Below, in pieces: positions 33,051-45,024 of a stretch of DNA of 64,000 bases. The DNA comes from Alisma plantago-aquatica (taxonomy: Eukaryota > Streptophyta > Magnoliopsida > Alismatales > Alismataceae): the NCBI GenBank assembly GCA_963693085.1, contig OY856410.1:1396220363-1396284362 (forward strand), given 5' to 3'. How positions within the stretch are numbered: position 1 is the first letter of the stretch; each line of letters begins with the position of its first letter. A program made the translations under genes and the position numbers. The notes beneath the pieces are model-generated. The model had not been told where the DNA came from. It searched no databases and saw only the letters and a list, made by a program, of their open reading frames with translations.

Positions 33051-36000
33051 CTACCTCCATAGGTTGTAGAACTGACTCTGTATTAGGGTGACATTTCCTC
33101 AGGATAGAAATGTGAAACACAGGGTGTAACCTCTATAACTCTGGTGGTAACTCTAGTCTATAGGCTACCTTTCCAACCCGATCAATGATTGGATAAGGCC
33201 CCATAAATCTAGGAGCTAACTTTCCTTTCCTTCCAAATCTCAGAACTCCCTTCCAAGGTGAGACTTTGAGATACACTCTGTCTCCAACCTAGAACTCTAA
33301 GGGTCTATGACTTCTATCAGCATATGACTTCTGCCTATCTTGTGCAGTCTTAATCTGTTGTTGTATTACTTTGATCTTTTCTGTGGTTTGTTGCACAAGA
33401 TCAGGACCTAATAGCTGATGTTCACCAGTCTCATACCAACATAAGGGTGATCTACAACGTCTACCATATAAAGCTTCATAAGGTGCCATGTCAATGCTAT
33501 GCTGATAGCTATTGTTGTAGGCAAACTCTATCAAGCTTAGGTGCATATCCCAACTCCCGGTAAATTGGAGAACACATGCTCTCAACAAGTCCTCCAAGGT
33601 CTGTATAGTCCTTTCTGACTGTCCATCAGTCTATGGATGAAAGGTTGTACTAAACCTTAATTGGGTGCCTAAAGCTTTGTGCAGCTGCTCCCAAACATGA
33701 CTCATAAACTGGGGGCCTCTGTCAGAAACTATAGTGACTGGAACTCCGTGCAGTCGCACTATCTCCTAAACATATAGTTGTGCTAGCTTCTCAGCAGAAT
33801 AGGTTGTTTTGAAAGGTAAGAAATGCACTGTCTTTGTCAACCTATCAACTATTACCCAGATGGAATCATGTCCTTTGCTTGTCCTGGGTAGGCCAACAAC
33901 AAAGTCCATGGTTACATGATCCCACTTCCACTGTGGTATGGGTAAAGGTTGCATTGTTCCTGTAGGCTTCTGGTGTTCAGCTTTAACTTGCTGACACACA
34001 GGACACCTCATCACAAACTTTGCAACATCCTTCTTCATCCTAGGCCACCAATAAATATCTTTCAAGTTTCGATACATTTTGGTGCTCCCTGGATGCATAG
34101 CATACATCGAAGAATGAGCTTTTTCCAGGACTAACTTTCTCAAGTTATCCACATCTGGCACTATCATCCTTCCATGATAACATGCCACTTGGTCCTCTGA
34201 GTCATGGAAACCATCTCGCTTCTCATTACCATACTCTGATCTGATCTGTTGAACTACAGCATCAACCTGTTGTGCCTCCTTAATCTGCTCTCTTAGAGTA
34301 GGTTTTATATGCATCTCAGCCAACAACCTGATTAACAATGACACCTTCAATTGTACATTGTCTTGCCTTAAGGAGATAAGCATATCTCTCCTAGAGCATA
34401 CTAAAGAGTTTAGTTGTGCCCTATCCATGGTTGATGTTGTTGATTTCCTACTCAGAGCATCTGCAACTACATTGGCCTTCCTTGGATGGTAATCAATTGT
34501 ACAATCATAGTCCTTGATTAACTCCATCCAGTGATGTTGCCTCATGTTAAGTTTGTGCTGAGAGAAGATATACTTAAGGTTCTTATGATCAGTGAAAATC
34601 TGGAATGTCTCTCCGTAGAGGTAGTGTCTCCAGATCTTCAAGGCATGAACCACAGTAGCTAGCTCCATATCGTGTGTCATATAATTCTCCTCGTGTTTCT
34701 TAAGCTGTCGGGAAGCAAAAGAAATCACTTGCTTATCCTGCATCAACACACATCTAAGTCCATTCTTGGAGGCATCACAGAAAACTATGTATCCTTTATC
34801 TTGTTCAGGTAACACAAGTACAGGTGCACTTGTCAACCTCTCCTTCAACAACTGAAAAGATTGCTGACACTTGTCACTCCAAGAAAAAGGAACATCCTTC
34901 TGGGTCAACTTAGTCAAGGGTAAGCCTATGGAACTGAAGTTCTTAATGAACCTTCAGTAATAGCTAGCTAACCCTAAGAAACTACAGATCTCCATCAGTG
35001 TCTTCGGTTTTCCCATTGTAGAACAGATTCTACCTTTTTAGGGTCAACACGAGTACTCGAGGCAGATACCACATGTCCAAGGAAGGATACTTCCGGCAAC
35101 CAAAACTCACACTTGCTAAACTTAGCGTATAGCATATGTTCTCTTAGCAAAGTTAGATCCTGATGAAGATGTTGTTCATGCTACTGAGCGTCTCTACTAT
35201 AGATCAGAATGTCATCTATGAAGACAACAACACACTGATCGAGGAAAGGTCAGAAGATTATATTCATGAGTTCCATAAATGCAGCTGGTGCATTAGTTAG
35301 TCCAAACGGCATAACTGTGAACTCATAGTGACCATACCTTGTCCTAAAGGCAGACTTGGATATGTCACTATCCTTAATACAAAGTTGATGATATCCTGAC
35401 CTCAAGTCTGTTTTCGAGAAGACAGTTGCACCACGCAACTGATCAAAAAGATCATCAATCCTCGGCAGAGGGTACTTATTCTTTATTGTTACTTTATTTA
35501 GTTGTCTGTAGTCAATGCACAACCGCATTGATCCATCTTTCTTTTTAACAAAAAGAACCGGAGCACCCCAAGGCGAAGTACTCGGTCGGATGAAACCCTT
35601 CTCAAGCAACTCTTGCAGTTGTTTGTTGAGTTCTGCCATCTCAGCAGGTGTCATTCTATATGGTGTTTGTGCTATAGGTTGTGTATATGGGATCAAATTG
35701 ATTTCAAAATCAATTTCCTGAGGCGGTGGCACACCTGGAAGTTCTTCAAGAAATACATCTTCAAATTCCCTGACTACAAGAACTTCAACACGGTTAGGAC
35801 TCTCCAGGGTAGTATCTACCACATGGGCTAAGAATGCATGACATCCTTGCCTCATCAGCTTCTCAGCAACCATAGCTGACACCAGATAGGTAGGTAGAAT
35901 ATTTCTCTCTCCTTGAAAGATCCATGTGTTGCTTTTATCAGCAAACACAGCCTGCTTGGATTCACAATCCAAAACAACCTTATACCTTTCCAAGGTATCC

Positions 36001-36479
36001 ATTCCAAGGATTATGTCAAATCCTTGCATCTCAAGTGGTATAAGATCCACTTGAATGCGATGATCAGAAAACAAAAGGATGCAGGGAGAGCATACCTCCT
36101 GCAACACAACAGACCCTCTCAACGGAGTCTCAAGCAACAGGTTATCTGCCCTATGACTGACTGTCATATTGCAGTTACGAATCACTCTTCGAGTGATAAA
36201 GGAGTGTGTAGCACCCAGATCAATCAAAATAGATACAACACAGGATGTAAACATATCAAAATATAACAACTCCATCTGAACTGCCACAACTCGAGGGTTG
36301 ACCACTACATCAGGTGGGTTCATTGCATAGAACCTTGTTGTCGCTTGAGGTTGATTCGGTGCTGACGATCCAGCTTGGGATGCTTGTCCACGTACTCTAG
36401 CTGCTCCTTGAAACTGTCTCCTCTGGGATCCTTGCTGACTCTGCCTTTGTGGTTGTGTCACACTTGCTGGTCGAGCTCT
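32869..36479 (-). pseudogene. Chromovirus pol: protease, RT, RNase H, integrase, chromodomain
   Basis: Minus-strand order: protease with IDLGATHSF near 36200-36225, where the active-site second residue (normally Ser or Thr) is Leu; RT from [17 protein letters not shown] through [10 protein letters not shown] to FIDDILIYS (35211-35222); RNase H (FCDASKNG, IFTDHKNL, ADALSRK); integrase zinc finger and core (MDFVVGLP near 33900, SDRGPQF near 33715, GQSER near 33620); C-terminal chromodomain (ILDNRIKKLKKKDISLVKVLW ... EATWE) ending at 32869. Stops break it at about 35248, 35175, 34920, 33765, 33635 and 33287. Several replace Arg, Gln or Trp codons of the family, as expected from C-to-T decay. Confidence 0.9.
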
Positions 36480-37520
36480 GCAGTCTTTCATCAGATGTCC
36501 CACCTTCTCACATATGTAGCAGCTTCTTTCCAGTTGTTGTGGTCATGGTGGTCTTATGACTGACATCGATGCTGAACTGTGAGCCCCTTGTAGTGGTAGG
36601 CTTCGTCCTCTACATGTACTCGGTGTCCACTATGTCTGAGTACTAGGTCTAGGTGGTGGTGGTGTAGGTGCAGAAAATCTAGGCTTCTTGAAGTCTCTGG
36701 ATGAAGATCCCTGGAACTGAGGATATCTCTTATGGGTTTACCTCTTCTCTTCTACAGACCTCTCTATCCTTCGGACTGACTCAACGAAGGTAGCAAACCT
36801 TTCTCGGATCTCTAGGGCAGATACGGGAGTAGTCAACTCAGCGTTCAACCCTTTCTCGAACCGTCTAATCCTTTCTTCATCTGTAGCAGCCATGTGCGGA
36901 AAAAACCACAACAACTCCATGAACTTAGCTTCGTATTCACTAACATTCATCAGACCTTGCCTCAACCTCTCGAATTGAGAGATTTTCTCATCCAAGAACG
37001 TCTTAGGGAAATATCTATTGACAAATTCCCGTCGAAAGACTTCCCACGCAACCTCCACTCCAGGCCTCTTCTGCTCTTCCATGGTCCACCAGTGACCAGC
37101 ACTCCCCTTGAGAAGATAGACAGCATGTCTAACCTTCTCAGCTTTTGGGATGTTCAGGATTCTAAAATCCTTCTCTAGTTCGGTTAACCACAGGTCAGCA
37201 TCTGCAGGGTCAGCTGTTCCCAGGTACTCAGTAGCTCAGACTCGGTGAAGTCGTTCAAACGTCTTACTGATACCTTGCCCTTCAGATTGGGCAGGTGCTC
37301 TAGGTGCAGGCATAGGCATCCTATCTATTATGTGTGTCATGCCAGTCATAAACTGCCCGAACATGGTCTGAACAGCTGGGTTCTCCATGTCAGCTGGGTT
37401 AAACTGAGGTGGTTCCATAGGTGGCTCAGGTACAGGTTGCTCTACTTCTGGGTTCCTTGCACCTTCTCGGGGTGCAGTGACACTACTCTCTGCCACATAC
37501 TCCTCGTGTGGTCTAGACAT
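36480..37520 (-). pseudogene. Chromovirus gag
   Basis: The N-terminal frame starts at 37520 (MSRPHEEYV), Pro/Glu-rich. After a TGA stop at about 37236 the retrotransposon gag core follows (WWTMEEQKR, AWEVFRREFVNRYFP, QGLMNVSEYEAKFMELL), reaching a stop at about 36738. A degraded linker leads to the zinc knuckle [14 protein letters not shown] at 36480-36521 (C-x2-C-x4-H-x4-C intact), in frame with pol. The protein would form the particle and bind RNA. Confidence 0.85.
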
Positions 37521-37635
37521 CCTTACTTATCTTCTTCTTATGAGGAGCAGAAGACACGATTAGATATACTGGAAAACACTAAGAATAGATTCAACATCCT
37601 AAGTCCTAAGCCTCTGTAGACTCAGCAAACCTAGA

Positions 37636-37647
37636 GCTCTGATACCA
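37636..37647 (-). promoter_or_regulatory. Chromovirus primer binding site
   Basis: GCTCTGATACCA, the reverse complement of TGGTATCAGAGC, lies six bases inside the 5' LTR boundary; initiator-Met tRNA type. Confidence 0.9.
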
Positions 37648-37653
37648 CTAAAT

Positions 37654-39344
37654 TGTGACGACCGTTTCACGAAAACGGGATCAACTCATGCGGAAGCGAA
37701 ATACTGAAAATCACTGAAAATTTAAAACTTTTTAAGAAAAGATCTTTAAACCATAAAACTTCTTTTATAAGAAACAAGATAAACAGTTAATCCTCATGTT
37801 TTAACATTACATCTCTGATGAATCACCTCTCGAGTGATTATATACATCCAGATACAAAATCTTGAGGCTTAAATCCAAAATCTCAGACCTACTGACTCCT
37901 AGGACATGAGAGTACAGAGACGACATAAGACAATCTATCTACATGACTTGACAGTCAGTATCTCCACCTGAGATTCATTGTTGTCCTTGGTGTTGCCGTT
38001 GCTGATACTGTTCACCTGCAGATTGGTTCCTTCATCCTCGACGTCCACCTAAAAAGTTGAAATCTACAGGGTGAGACAATTTTAAATAATTGTCCCAGCG
38101 AGAGTTATAACTCTTCGCCAGAAGCCTTGTTATAGTAATTAAGGAATAACATAAGCAAGGTAATGTAAATCATTCAACAGTAGGTTTGATAATAAGTAAA
38201 GCAACATTTACTTAAACAATCGCTTCACTAAAGCATATGAAGAACATGTATACTAGATACTTAAACAGATCATTAATGTAAACAATGTAACATCAATCAT
38301 TGTTTATCATAGTCCAACCTAAGCAGATATGCTACGCGGTTGATTATGTTTTACAAACATTATTATGCCCTGCGGAGATGAGGTATACCGCTCATACTCC
38401 AACCGATCACTACTAAGTCGCATCGGTATCATACCTAGGTCATCAAAAGAGCAGGATTCTTATGACCTCATCTTCCTCAGTCAGAGTGAGGATCAACATG
38501 CAAGACATCTCGTGTCTCTACTACTATAGCTTACCAGGGTATTCTGGCACTTCACTATTAGAGTCACAGTGGCATTCTGTACTCTCTTCGCCATCGAAAG
38601 ATCTCTTGTTTATCTCTCATCGATGCGGTATTAAAGATTTCCTCGGGAGAATAGTGTTACATCACCCCGGCATAAACACATAGTGAAGGGTTGATAGATT
38701 AAGATACATCTACACCAACTCCTACACTAGGACGTAAGGATATTCACATCCATATCCCCCCACATACTCAAAAGTATGTGATCCAGGAGTTCCCTTAGGA
38801 AAACCTATTTCACCATCATTTAGCTTCTGACAATGATGGATCTATGATCAGGGCTCTATATGGTATGGTTATACTTGATTAGTTAGGTACATTTCAGCAC
38901 TCTTTTAACATCAAGCATGTTCTCAAACATTAATTCAGCTATAAAAGTATAATACTAAATGTATCAAGCTTAACTCACATCAGTTATCATATAGATATCA
39001 ATTCTTAATCATTTCATCATAAGTCATCTAATCAGCATGACCTTGATGTTACTCCTGGCTCTTACAGCCTATTAATCTCATATGATGCCACTTAAACTAG
39101 GCAACATAGTATGTCACTATTCATAAAGCTAATAACATGCTTTCAATGAATATGATATAATAACATTTACCTGGCTATGATTACTTCTTGCTAACCACCT
39201 GCATGATTAGTATAATTGAGGATATGCATAGATAACAATATCATCACAATACCAAAACCTTTCAATTTCTTTTATAGTACACCACGGTCGTGCTTCCTCG
39301 CACGGTCGTGCAAAGGCAGGCTACCACGGCCGTGCTCCTTAGCA
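37654..39344 (-). repeat. Chromovirus 5' LTR, truncated
   Basis: Matches 28053-29745 almost base for base, then stops after CTCCTTAGCA at about 39344, where the other copy continues with CGTGTGTGCT. The missing 3 kb includes the LTR start, so the element has lost its 5' end and that side's target duplication. Confidence 0.9.
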
Positions 39345-39397
39345 TATGGTCTGTTCCGGTCCGATCTGGTCCGCATATGGATCGATGCTCACCCCTA
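39345..39397. mobile_element. Possible hAT-type transposon terminus
   Basis: TGTTCCGGTCCGATCTGGTCCG followed by GATGCTCACCCCTAG resembles the reverse of hAT ends that start with a CTAGGGGTGAGCA phrase and a stretch of CCGGACC-like words. No partner end or 8-bp duplication was found. It sits exactly at the breakpoint of the chromovirus LTR. Could be coincidental. Confidence 0.3.
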
Positions 39398-40467
39398 GAA
39401 GCCAGTCGTAGACTGGATACTTAGGGAGGAAACTAGTCCCAGTTAAATCGGGCATTGGGGAAACATCTTTGTGTGAGGACTATGGAGTGAAAAAGAAATA
39501 GAAGGAAGGAATCGAGGAGAGAGATTGGGAGAGGAGGAGAAATTTGGGACTATAGAGTATGTCAGGGCTCCAGATCAAGTAGATGATTGCATGGCGTCTC
39601 TCGCTGATCCAAGTCCAACTCGGAGAGAGAGCAAAAGAGCATGACACATGAAAACTATAGGCGATCGACTGAAAATTAGAGAATTATACTGCATGATAGA
39701 AATCTCATAATAAACCAAAGTCTAATTGATAACAGATTTACATAATGCAATATTATTTTTTCTTATTAAATTGAATTAGCAAATGTTATCCAATTTGGAT
39801 GAAACTTTGCTCCTAGATTAATTAGGAGACAAAGAATCTAATGTTGCACTTACATTTGACTGTCGAGATTATCACATATGAGTTTCAGCATGATTAGGGT
39901 TTAATACCATTATCTCGATATCTACTATTAAATATTACCATTATCCTCCAAATTTATGGTTTAGACTTCTATATCCTCATATCATCAACATATGGAGTTA
40001 TATTGTATTATCTTGCATGAAAAATAGTATTTTACTCAAATTCTCATTAAGCCCATTAATTTCATCATTAACCCAAATAATGTCACATTTTTTGCTTATA
40101 TTTACACTAAACATCCAATTTATTGTCACGTTACCTTTGTTACTCACATTAATGTCCTCGTAAATTATTCAATCATATTGTATTCACATCCAGTTACTAA
40201 ACATTTATGTGAATCCAATTACCTCTTATCAATATTTGAGTCATTAGATGTATATTAGTGAAGAAGGTGCAACATGTTACATCTTAATGAACTGGTCTAC
40301 ATAACAAACCATGATTATGCAATTAGGCCTAGTCGATATGTATGAGATATGTATTATGTGATTAGAGAACATAATTTCACTAATGCATCATGAATGTCAC
40401 CATGGATGTATATGTTAGGATAAGATGACTATAACTTAGGATTTGTGGTCAACATGATCATTATACA
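39398..40467. other. Unassigned AT-rich DNA
   Basis: No open frame longer than 60 codons beyond its first bases, no recognisable domain, no LTR ends. A purine-rich patch (39485-39545, GAAGGAAGG / GAGAGAGA phrases) is the only marked composition change. It is the target DNA into which the next large element inserted; its continuation is at 62058. Confidence 0.5.
40463..40467. repeat. Target duplication of the large element, left (ATACA)
   Basis: ATACA immediately before the left LTR; identical to 62053-62057. Confidence 0.8.
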
Positions 40468-40776
40468 TGTCACAGAACCATTTATTACCTAAATCCTAAC
40501 TCAAAATGACTACAAAGTCAATGGAGATAGGACCTAGGCGTCCATCCCTAACATGGAATTAATAAAGCATGAATGCGGGAGCGTAAGTCTTAACATACAT
40601 AAATAGATAACAAAATAAAATCACAAATTATAATCTCAACATTCAACAAGTATTATTAAGCAACATTGTCTTATTACAATATTTTGAAATCCTTATTACA
40701 GAGTACAATTTTATAAGTCTGCTCGTGTACACTAGGGATCTCACAACAAGTACACATGACATAGCTCACCAAGACA

Positions 40777-40781
40777 TCAAC
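40777..40781. repeat. Target duplication of the TR-GAG element, left (TCAAC)
   Basis: TCAAC abuts the left LTR and is repeated exactly at 49638-49642. Confidence 0.9.
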
Positions 40782-41321
40782 TGTAACACCCCTCCCTAGG
40801 GTTTCTTATGTAACCAGTGGAAGCACATCCTAATCCCCAACATTATCCATAATGTGGGGTACTTGGCATATCAGGGAGGGATTGTCACATGTATGATCTC
40901 ATATCAAGAAATAAATAACACTTGGCATTCATAGAAACATAGATTCATACATAAGTTCTTGGAAAGAAAGCTACATCACATTTCTAAAGGTATACTAAAC
41001 ATAAACTAGATAACACATAAAAGATAGGATCTCCATAGATGGACGTCCCACCAGGCAACAACTCCTTAGATCTTTGGGTCCTTTGTATTCTCAAGATGAG
41101 TCCTTCTCTTTAGCTCCAACTCCTGCGGACATCTCGTCCCCAGCCATGCAAAGGAAAAATAAACATGGTGAGTAAGCGGCATTGGCATGTTATAAAGCAT
41201 AAAAAATAACATATAAATTGATTTGACATAAACATGCACATGCATTAACATTAATCATTTCTTGGCATCTTTTACATAAAGAATTTGACTAGAAGTATAT
41301 GCTCCTCTCTTAATGCCCCAT

Positions 41322-41390
41322 AAGGAGCCCATAATGCTCGGAAAGACCATAATTGCTCGGAAAGCCCATAATGCTCCGAAAGCCCATAAC
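41322..41390 (+). repeat. Tandem repeat of about 19 bp in TR-GAG 3' LTR
   Basis: Four imperfect units of GGAAAGCCCATAATGCTC; same block at 45569-45637 in the other LTR. Confidence 0.8.
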
Positions 41391-41481
41391 AAGGTGCATA
41401 TAAATCTAAATCAAATTCCCTTAATCATGATCTTTCTTAGACTTTACTTATCTTCTTAATAACCTAAACTTGATCTTAATT

Positions 41482-41554
41482 GGGATTTCTCCCTCTTGAA
41501 CATAATGGGATTTCTCCTCATGAAACATAATGGGATTTCTCCCTCTTAAGCATG
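41482..41554 (+). repeat. Tandem repeat of about 27 bp in TR-GAG 3' LTR
   Basis: Three units of GGGATTTCTCCCTCTTGAAC-type sequence joined by ATAAT; same block at 45729-45801. Confidence 0.8.
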
Positions 41555-42824
41555 GATGGGAGTCTCTTCCCTCTAAATCTTGGTTTCATGTTCCTTTACC
41601 CATAATTCATAACATAAATGTGGTTTCTATACTTAAACTTAGATTATAGCAAAAAAGCATTCAGTAATCATATACTTGAAGGAAAACATGCATGACTTTA
41701 ACATAACGTGCATAAACATATCATAATCATTCAATAAATCAAGTTTACTGTGCCAAGGGCATGGCCCGCTTACCTTGAGTTAAAACACCTAGGTCAAACC
41801 TGGTTTGACTGATTAGATTCCCTTAAACACCTAAAATTAGCATAATTGTCCTTTGTTATTCAAATTAAACCCTAATTTGTCCATATAAATATTGAGATGT
41901 TAAAACAGCAAAATCAGTCGATAAAAATAATAAAATCGAGTTCCTCATCGAAAATCCTTTCCAAAACATATTTTTGCATAATTTTCCGATAAACAGGCGA
42001 TTTACTATGAATTTCCAAAGAATCAACCAATCATAATTCAAGGAAACTATAGTGCAATAGTTATTTGAATCGATTATGAATCTAATGTAAATAAAATCTG
42101 GGTTACTAGAAAACCAAGGGCGTGCTTTACATTTCATTGAAATGGCGAGGGCATTCTAGTCATTAGAACCTGACCATGAAATCATGCAAATAAAAGAAGC
42201 CAGTGATGTCAAAGTCTGTTTTTCCCTTGCAACACACATCCGACGATTTCAAAGGCTAGGGCATAGGGGTAAGCTTACCCTTGCCATCATTTCCTGCTTG
42301 CTCCATGGTGAGCGCAGGAACCTGGAGAGGGGTTCTTCGACTGCAGAAGGGGATTCGAGGACAACCAGGAAAAAAGCAGAGCTCAGGTTTCTACCTCAGG
42401 CTCCGACGAACTCACTGAGCCAAAACTCGGCTTCTGGGGCACCTTGTGGCCTTGATACCGGTCGGCGGGACTCGTGAAACAGGGGAAAGCTCGGCGACCA
42501 AGACTTGAGATTCCAAAGGCGGAAAGGTACACTGTCAGAGGTACACTGAAGCGGCGAGACACGGAGGCCCCGGTGAGGGCCTTGCGGAGGTCCTATAGGG
42601 TACAGCAGCTGGGGGCTCGGCGAGTTAAAACGACGACATGGAAAAGTGGGGCGGAGGTCGAGGATGCTCATTGTGGATCTGATCGAACCAAGGTGACCGG
42701 GGCGGCGTGCACCAGGCCAAGGTAGTCAGAGACTAAAACCGAGTAGGTCAGGGCTTACAGGGTTGCTAACGGCAAAATTGAAGGAGGAAGAGGAGTGCCT
42801 GCAGCCTGGAGGTGCTCTACAATG

Positions 42825-42835
42825 CCTTATATAGG
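42825..42835 (-). promoter_or_regulatory. TATA box in TR-GAG 3' LTR
   Basis: Reverse reads CCTATATAAGG, upstream of the GC-rich transcribed portion in the element's direction; conserved at 48716-48726 in the other LTR. Confidence 0.6.
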
Positions 42836-43749
42836 CACAACACGGTCTGCAACCTTGGGGTGAACAGGCTGCGGAGAGCCCTAGATTGGGCGTTTCGTCA
42901 AATGGGAGAGATGGAGGGTGAGTAAGGGATCAATGGGTTCGGATTGACCTCGTGGTCTCACTAGTGAAAGAATCACGAGAAATGGTGCATCTTGAAGTGA
43001 GAATGGTTCAAGGCAAGGAAACTGATGGACTGGCTTGAAACCGTCGAGAGGTTGAAGACAAAATGAATGTCGTTGGATTCTGATCCAATGGTTGCAGATG
43101 AGTGCATTATAGAAATTGAACCAAGTAACGTGTGACACTGAATAAATGTGCAACTATGGTTCAAATCAAAGCGCATAAACGAAATTTCGTTTAATTGGAA
43201 GGTTACCCTACATTAAAATCTCCTTTAATTGCTTAGAGGGTCCAAACATGGGTCAAATGAGCCCAAATTTTGACCATAGGTTGATTAGAGAGTCTAGAAT
43301 ATTCCTATTTAATTAGATTTACTGCTTGTACACGTTTTAGGTCTAAAATAGCAAAGACTATTATATGCACTTAAATGAATATAAATAGTGCATATAAAGT
43401 CATTAATTTCTCAAATAAGGATTGCAAAACATAAAAACGTGCCCTAAATATTATTTCTTTTTAATTAACAATATGGAGGCCATTAAACAAGAATTTAAAC
43501 ATGTAACTCACTAATTATCATATGAGAGAGAAAATTTGTCATAAAGGCATTTATCCTCATAGATATACATGAAAACATTTTCTTTAAATAAAACAAGTAT
43601 AAGAGAGCTATTGAGCATAATAAAATGATTTTGCAAAACTAACATGGGAAAATTGCATTTAAGTCCTCACAATTATCTAATTAGGAAAAGAGCATGCAAT
43701 AAGGAATAAAATAATTTGGAAAATTGCATAGCAAGAGTGGGATGTTACA

Positions 43750-43785
43750 ATTCTACCCACCTTAAATAAATTTCGTCCTTGAAAT
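43750..43785 (-). promoter_or_regulatory. TR-GAG polypurine-tract region
   Basis: Minus strand AAGGACGAAATTT then AAGGTGGGTAGAAT directly before the LTR start TGTAACATCC. Confidence 0.8.
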
Positions 43786-43899
43786 TTCCTAGGGTTTCTA
43801 CCCACCTTAAGGGTCCTCATAAACTTGGAAATTTTCCATACAAATTTTATTATAAAAGAAGCATGCATAAACAAAGTATTATGATTTAACATAAATTAC

Positions 43900-44935
43900 T
43901 TAACTACCCTTACCTTGATCATTTTCTTCTTCTCCATCCGACATTTGCATGGTGAAGAGCCTTGGTTTAACCTTGGGTGGAGGATTAGGGTTCTTAGCTT
44001 GGTTGTGGTTAGGATCCTTCTTTGCAAGTTTAGGGCAATTAGGCTTGATATGCCCTTCCTCACCACAATAGTAGCAAACAGAAGTCCCAAATCGACAAGG
44101 ATCACCATGATTTCTCTTGCATGTGGGGCATGGGGTTCTCCCATTCTCATAAGAAGGCTCAGGGGCTTTTCTCTTGTGGTTGGAGGGTGGAGGGGGTTGA
44201 TGGTGACGATTGTTTTGGGGTACCTCCTTCTTATGGTTCCTCCCAGGGTGATCCTCCAACTCCAGGGCTACATCTAGGGCTGATTGCATGGTTCTATGTC
44301 CTCTACCATACAAGGCATAACTTAGGTCAAGTTTAAGCCCTCTAATGAACTTCTTAGCTCTCTTTTGCTCAGTGTACTCAAGACCATACTTTTGGAGCTT
44401 ACGAAACTTCATGGCATACTCAGTGACAGTCATTTCACCCACCTGCTTAAGGTTAACAAACTCATCCTCCTTCCTTTCTAACATGGCTTCGGATACATAA
44501 TGGTCATTGAAGACGTCTACAAACTCACCCCAAGTGTAAGGAGGGTCATCATCTTCCCTAGAGGCTAAGAGGTTTTCCCACCAAGTATGGGTTGCACCCT
44601 TGAGCATATGGGTGGCAAATCTAACCCTACTACGTGGGGGACACTCTAAGTCTCTAAAGCAATGCTCCATGTTGCTAAGCCATTCCTCAGCCTTGGTTAC
44701 CACATCAACTTCATCTTCACCATGGAAAGCATCAGGTCTAATCTTCAAGAAATCTATGAGGGAGATCTCATGTGCTCTAGGTGGAGCTCTAGGTTGGAGA
44801 GCATTGGTCAAGGTTGCTACTAGGGCATCTAGGGTGACTGGTGGAGGGCGTGGTTCATGTCTTCAATCTTATCACCACTAGAGGATCCTTGTGAGTGCCT
44901 TGACTCACCAACCTTCTCCTTCTTCTTAGGGGCCA
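43900..44935 (-). CDS. Gag protein of the TR-GAG element, near-intact
   Basis: Probable start ATG at 44935 (MAPKKKEKVGES); a one-base frameshift near 44860-44880 separates it from a stop-free frame of over 300 codons ending at 43900. The core has the retrotransposon gag fold signatures (FATHMLKGATHTWWENLL, YTWGEFVDVFNDHYV, NLKQVGEMTVTEYAMKF), followed by a basic Pro/His-rich linker. It ends with two Cys clusters: CPTCKRNHGDPC and the canonical knuckle CYYCGEEGHIKPNC. It would assemble particles and bind RNA. No protease or pol follows: the polypurine tract begins about 115 bases after the stop. The lack of other stops contrasts with the decayed pol genes around it. Confidence 0.88.
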
Positions 44936-45012
44936 TCTGAAAAGGTAAACATAACATGATATTAGAACATAATATGAATATCTAGTGTTGCCTTAGTGGC
45001 CATCTATTCCTT

Positions 45013-45024
45013 GCTCTGATACCA
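45013..45024 (-). promoter_or_regulatory. TR-GAG primer binding site
   Basis: GCTCTGATACCA, reverse complement of the initiator-Met primer site, four bases from the 5' LTR at 45029. Confidence 0.9.

Larger units (their letters stand above)
28053..39344 (-). mobile_element. Tekay-like Ty3/gypsy chromovirus, 5' LTR truncated
   Basis: Minus-strand order is truncated 5' LTR (39344 to 37654), primer site, gag, protease, RT, RNase H, integrase, chromodomain, polypurine tract and complete 3' LTR (32819 to 28053). The C-terminal chromodomain and polyprotein wording place it among chromoviruses, closest to Tekay/Del as I know them. It entered the RNase H of the Athila-like pol (5-base flank GCTAG at 28048-28052). 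The partner target site is gone because the far LTR is cut at about 39344. The shared LTR parts look about 2 percent different by eye. Confidence 0.88.
40782..43749 (-). repeat. TR-GAG 3' LTR
   Basis: 2968 bases. Compared with the other LTR it lacks about 60 bases around 42530 (phrase CCCAAAAGCATC ... GTATTACGG at 48365-48425). GC-rich at 42300-42780, where overlapping open frames on both strands (42184-42725) are artefacts. Confidence 0.92.

Noticed and set aside
41322..41390. Regular short repeats as a CRISPR-like array
   Set aside because: Contiguous tandem units without unique spacers, inside an LTR of a plant retroelement.
42184..42725. Plus-strand frames in the GC-rich part of the TR-GAG LTR
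   Set aside because: They run opposite to the element, are not kept in the other LTR, and match no protein I know.
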